From the NCBI RefSeq assembly GCF_003428875.1, contig NZ_QQRS01000004.1, positions 310,001 through 374,000 of the forward strand: a stretch of DNA of 64,000 nt, read 5' to 3'. Below are positions 60,774 to 64,000 of the stretch, one piece after another (the stretch's first letter is position 1; each line of letters opens with the position of its first letter). The stretch is from Planomicrobium okeanokoites. GTDB lineage: Bacteria; Bacillota; Bacilli; Bacillales_A; Planococcaceae. The notes beneath the pieces are model-generated. The model had not been told where the DNA came from and ran no database searches. It worked only from the letters and a program-made list of their open reading frames with translations. A program made the position numbers and the translations under genes.

Positions 60774-62618
60774 TTATGCTAAAATTTTCAATTCGCTGCT
60801 TTCCGCTTCCCCCACACAAACCCTCACCAGCTCCACCTGCTCTTCAATCCCTTTCAGTTTCGCCGGGAAAGTCTCCACCTGATTGCCCTCCCGCTCCACA
60901 ATGGCGCGAAGTTTTGGCTGGTCCAGGTAATTTCGGCTGATGATGATGTCGCCACCCGTTCCCTGCCCTTGGATACGCGCCGCCAAATTGACGGTGCGTC
61001 CGAAATAATCGAGGCGGTCATTGGACGTCACGGCAATGGCCGGTCCGCTGTATAAGCCGACTTTTAGGATGATCGGATCCTCTTTGCCTTTATTGAATTC
61101 GACGAGGTTCTGTTGAATATCGAGAGCTGCCCGCAAGCCGTCCTCCGGCAGATGGAATACCGCCATCACGGCGTCGCCGATCGTTTTCACGACACTGCCC
61201 CTATTTTTGCCGATCGATTTCGTCAGGTAATCGAAATGCCTATTGACCTGCCCATAGGCGCTGGCATCTCCCACTGTTTCATAGAGCGACGTCGAGCCCT
61301 GCAAGTCGGTGAACAGGATCGTCACATGATCGATGCCGATCTGCTGGTCCGGCGATAACATTTCGGATGAAAATAGATCCCGGAATTCCTGCATCGCTGT
61401 CACTTGCGCCGCTGTCACCGTGTTCTTGCTCCAGTCGGATTGTTCCAAAGCAACCAGGATATCATGGCTGCTGGCGTTTTGAACGGTTATTTCGGACGAG
61501 CCCGCAACGACTGTCTCTGACCATCCCGCATCGGTATAAATTAAAGGAAGACCGGTCGCTTCCGCATTTCGCTCCACTGCTGCCATATCGTTCGCCTGCA
61601 AAACCCGCAGCCGTAAATTTTCTTCACCAGGCACCGGCAGCCGGACTGTCGCTCCTTTAGCAATGACTTTCTGCAGTTTCACATGAGGCGTAATCATGGG
61701 ACCGCCTACACAATATACTTCAGCATATGCTTTCCGGATTGAGGAATGGACTGAAAAATTGAGCTCGACGAATTGGTCGAAGCTGGCATCGTAATTGATT
61801 CCGCATAAATCGCAGTGGAATTGGCTGGTCAATCCGGACAATGAATTCTGTTCAGATTTTGAGACCCGGCAATTCGGACAGATCATATTCCAGCTCAGGT
61901 TTAAAACACCGGATTTGGCAGCATACAAAAACAAGCGAAGCACTTCATCTGTTTCCATTCCCCATGCTTCCGCAATCCGGACCGGTTCCATATGTGCAGC
62001 GTCATGATCACTCTTGGTAACGATATATGCATGAAGCAAGTCGACGCTCCGGGGTGTTACCGGCCAGTTGCGGAGCACAGTTGTAAGCCTGTCAAGTTCA
62101 GCAAAATCCACTGTATGCTTTTCCTTTTTCTGCGGCGGATCGAAGAGATCACCTGATTTCCCCACAATAAACTCTTCAATGTAAGCAAATGTGTTGAGCA
62201 TGGACTTATATCCCGTCAACGGGATAGCGGCCAGGCCCAGAATATTCTGCGGAACGAATTCAGCAGTCAGACGGACTCTGGTGACGTCAGTTGAATTCGG
62301 AGCCGCATCCAGCAGTTCGATTCCGCCGACAAAATGTTTGATCGGACCACTCAGATAACGCCTTTCCACTTCATAACGCTTGTTTTCTTCCCATTGAAAA
62401 GGGAACTCCTGCCATCGAAGCGGGACAAGCCCCCCGACTTTCGCAAAGGCTTCGCGATGAAAAACGCCTTCCCCCTCTTTTTTCACGTTGCCGAATTTGA
62501 CGGGAAAAAGGCCAATATACAAGTTCAACCGGTTATTATCGGCCAGCAATGCCCAGATCTTTTCTTTACTGAACGGATAATCCCGTTCCAAGACGTATCT
62601 TTTTGTCGCGTACTTCAT
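60774..62618 (-). CDS. SRPBCC / zinc-ribbon / class III adenylate-guanylate cyclase fusion
   Basis: 614 aa. Residues about 1-150 are an SRPBCC ligand-binding-like domain (DYPFSKEKIWALLADNNRLN). Residues about 165-420 match the DUF5939-type middle region with a zinc ribbon (CPNC ... CDLC). Residues about 425-600 are a class III cyclase: metal Asp residues in VTILFTDLQGST and TIGDAVMAVF, and the transition-state Asn/Arg in TVNLAARIQ. It is therefore probably catalytically competent, making cAMP or cGMP, with the N-terminal pocket as a possible sensor. No membrane segment. Confidence 0.88.
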   Translation of the reverse strand: MKYATKRYVLERDYPFSKEKIWALLADNNRLNLYIGLFPVKFGNVKKEGEGVFHREAFAKVGGLVPLRWQEFPFQWEENKRYEVERRYLSGPIKHFVGGIELLDAAPNSTDVTRVRLTAEFVPQNILGLAAIPLTGYKSMLNTFAYIEEFIVGKSGDLFDPPQKKEKHTVDFAELDRLTTVLRNWPVTPRSVDLLHAYIVTKSDHDAAHMEPVRIAEAWGMETDEVLRLFLYAAKSGVLNLSWNMICPNCRVSKSEQNSLSGLTSQFHCDLCGINYDASFDQFVELNFSVHSSIRKAYAEVYCVGGPMITPHVKLQKVIAKGATVRLPVPGEENLRLRVLQANDMAAVERNAEATGLPLIYTDAGWSETVVAGSSEITVQNASSHDILVALEQSDWSKNTVTAAQVTAMQEFRDLFSSEMLSPDQQIGIDHVTILFTDLQGSTSLYETVGDASAYGQVNRHFDYLTKSIGKNRGSVVKTIGDAVMAVFHLPEDGLRAALDIQQNLVEFNKGKEDPIILKVGLYSGPAIAVTSNDRLDYFGRTVNLAARIQGQGTGGDIIISRNYLDQPKLRAIVEREGNQVETFPAKLKGIEEQVELVRVCVGEAESSELKILA

Positions 62619-62629
62619 CTGTCACTCTC

Positions 62630-62974
62630 CTACGAAATAGCGATGGCTATCGCTAAAATGATGATGTGGAAAATCTGGTCGGCCACTATGCACAGCCATG
62701 CCTGTTCGGGGCCTTTCGCCGTCTGCACATTGCGCACCCAGAATGATACGAATGTCCTTCTGTCCAAAATAATGTGGCTGATGATGATCAAAGCAATCGC
62801 CGCGAGCGACAAGCCGCCTGACATAGCGCCGAAAATGCCCACCACAATCGTATAGACTGCGACATGCACCAATAAAGGCAGCCACTTGCTCGCTTTATTT
62901 TTCGCCATCCATGACGATTGCAATAAAAAATCACCGATTAAATGCCCGATCAACAGGAAGTCAAACTGGCTCAT
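62630..62974 (-). CDS. DUF3307 family membrane protein
   Basis: 114 aa, mostly hydrophobic with three to four membrane helices. It begins FDFLLIGHLIGDFLLQSSWMAKNK and contains SHIILDRRTFVSFW, the DUF3307 pattern. Function is unknown. It overlaps the HD-GYP gene upstream by 4 bases and lies 11 bases before the cyclase gene, suggesting one operon of three signalling-related genes. Confidence 0.85.
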   Translation of the reverse strand: MSQFDFLLIGHLIGDFLLQSSWMAKNKASKWLPLLVHVAVYTIVVGIFGAMSGGLSLAAIALIIISHIILDRRTFVSFWVRNVQTAKGPEQAWLCIVADQIFHIIILAIAIAIS

Positions 62975-64000
62975 AAGCGGTACTCTTTTTTGTGGTCCGC
63001 TTCGTATTTCGCCAAATCATATTCACTTTCCGCAAGGACCGTTGTAAACGCATCGACGATGGCACTGTCGAAAAGTGTGTCTTTGCAGCGGATCAACTCT
63101 TCAGCTGCGTCGCTGTAAGGCATGCCTTTACTATAAGAGCGCGCGGTTGTCATCGCGTCGAATGTATCCGCGACGCCAACGATGCGGGCGAATAAGGAGA
63201 TTTCATTCCCTTTGAGGCCATCCGGATAACCGCTGCCATCGATGCGTTCATGATGGGAACGGGCGGTTTGGATGACATCCGCCATTGCTCTTTTCGGTTC
63301 CATATTTGACAGGATGTCGGCACCGACTACGGTATGCAATTTAATCGCTTCGTATTCCTCTGTCGTCAGCCGGTCAGGTTTGCGGAGGATATCATCCGGG
63401 ATGCCGATTTTTCCGACGTCATGCAAAAGTGCCGCTTTATACAATTCCTTTTTCTTATCGGCTGCCATGCCCAGCTTACCGGCAATCCACACCGAGTAAT
63501 TGGCGACCCGCTCCGAGTGCCCCGCAGTGTAGGGATCCCGGGCATCGAGCACTTTCGCCAGAGTGCGGATCATGCTGAGAAACATCTGCTGCAATTCATC
63601 GTACATCTGGCTGTTGTGAAGCGCCATCGCCGACTGGCTGGCGAGCGCCACTGCCAGGGAGACATCCGCCTCATTAAAGAACTCACACTGTTTTTTATTC
63701 AATAGCTGCAGCGATCCCAGCACCTTGCCTTTTACCGTCAGCGGCACCGTGATCATCGACTTCGTGACAAAGCCGCTCGACTCATCCACCCGATTAGACC
63801 AATCGGGATGTTCCTGGACGTTGCGGATCAAAACCGGTTCTCCGCTCATGATCACTTTGCCGGCGATGCCCTCGTCTTTCTTCAAACGGATATTGACGAT
63901 CTTGTCAGCGGATTCCCCGTATGCCGCGACGACTTTGATCTCTTCGCCGTCCTGGTCCAGCACCCAAAGCGTGCCTGCCTCAGCACCGACCATCGTCACC
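62971..64000 (-). CDS. GAF/HD-GYP protein, probable c-di-GMP phosphodiesterase (5' end outside window)
   Basis: At least 342 residues; the frame is open to the right edge, so the N-terminus is missing and the first ATG at 63999 may be internal. A GAF domain (about 1-140; GTLWVLDQDG, GIAGKVIMSGEPVLI) precedes an HD-GYP domain with AGHSERVANYS, LLHDVGKIGIPD, HHERIDGSGYPDGL and VADTFDAMT. All HD and GYP residues are present, so c-di-GMP hydrolysis is likely. It would lower c-di-GMP and so could relieve the flagellar riboswitch. Confidence 0.92.
   Translation of the reverse strand, partial: VTMVGAEAGTLWVLDQDGEEIKVVAAYGESADKIVNIRLKKDEGIAGKVIMSGEPVLIRNVQEHPDWSNRVDESSGFVTKSMITVPLTVKGKVLGSLQLLNKKQCEFFNEADVSLAVALASQSAMALHNSQMYDELQQMFLSMIRTLAKVLDARDPYTAGHSERVANYSVWIAGKLGMAADKKKELYKAALLHDVGKIGIPDDILRKPDRLTTEEYEAIKLHTVVGADILSNMEPKRAMADVIQTARSHHERIDGSGYPDGLKGNEISLFARIVGVADTFDAMTTARSYSKGMPYSDAAEELIRCKDTLFDSAIVDAFTTVLAESEYDLAKYEADHKKEYRL

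Overview
The window looks like a chromosomal segment of a motile Bacillota species of the Planococcaceae/Bacillaceae type. The reasons are the Bacillus-style flagellar gene order (fliY, swrB, swrD, flhO/flhP, yvyF, fliW-csrA-hag), AGGAGG ribosome binding sites, sigma-D promoters and Bacillales small palindromic repeats. Genus assignment (Planococcus-like) is inference from a dispersed repeat and general flavour, not proven.

Layout. 1-1.4 kb: end of pxpC and complete pxpA (5-oxoproline catabolism). 1.4-3.9 kb: a membrane histidine kinase and NarL-type response regulator. 4.0-8.2 kb: two tandem paralogous secreted subtilases, the second with SLH-like repeats. 8.2-10.9 kb: Nudix, transglutaminase/NAT-like, TIMP-like and SRPBCC proteins on the minus strand. 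11.0-33.1 kb: one long minus-strand flagellar operon, flgB-flgC-fliE-F-G-H-I-J-K-flgD-flgE-swrD-fliM-fliY-fliO-P-Q-R-flhB-A-F-G-sigD-swrB-yaaR-like-PilZ. 33.5-35.2 kb: flhO-flhP, divergent. 35.2-35.9 kb: non-coding, with two arrays of 21-bp-period repeats. 35.9-53.1 kb: the late flagellar genes on the minus strand (fliW-csrA-hag, a giant secreted repeat protein, a second flagellin, a glucosaminidase, flaG-fliD-fliT-fliS, motA-motB-fliL, yvyF-flgM-flgN-flgK-flgL). 53.5-56.4 kb: a plus-strand exopolysaccharide operon resembling ydaK-ydaM-ydaJ. 56.5-64 kb: PhnA-like, ECF sigma/anti-sigma, a DHODH-like membrane fusion, a class III cyclase fusion, a DUF3307 protein and a GAF/HD-GYP protein cut by the window end.

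How it fits together. The flagellar operon leader carries a cyclic-di-GMP-I (GEMM) aptamer followed by an intrinsic terminator, so the whole motility programme is probably switched by c-di-GMP. The window also holds a PilZ protein at the tail of that operon, a degenerate GGDEF protein in the EPS operon and an HD-GYP phosphodiesterase. Sigma-D (12.4 kb) can be matched to three good TAAA-N15-GCCGATAT promoters, before yvyF, flaG and hag. The hag leader shows two CsrA-type GGA sites.

The most unusual features are: (i) a second flagellin in which the variable region is replaced by a complete von Willebrand A domain with an intact MIDAS; (ii) a 1405-aa secreted FN3/OmpL47-like repeat protein placed between the two flagellins; (iii) loss of every chemotaxis gene from the fla/che operon, together with loss of the conserved Asn in both phosphatase sites of FliY. 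I propose (i) and (ii) as a candidate adhesive/sensory flagellar system.
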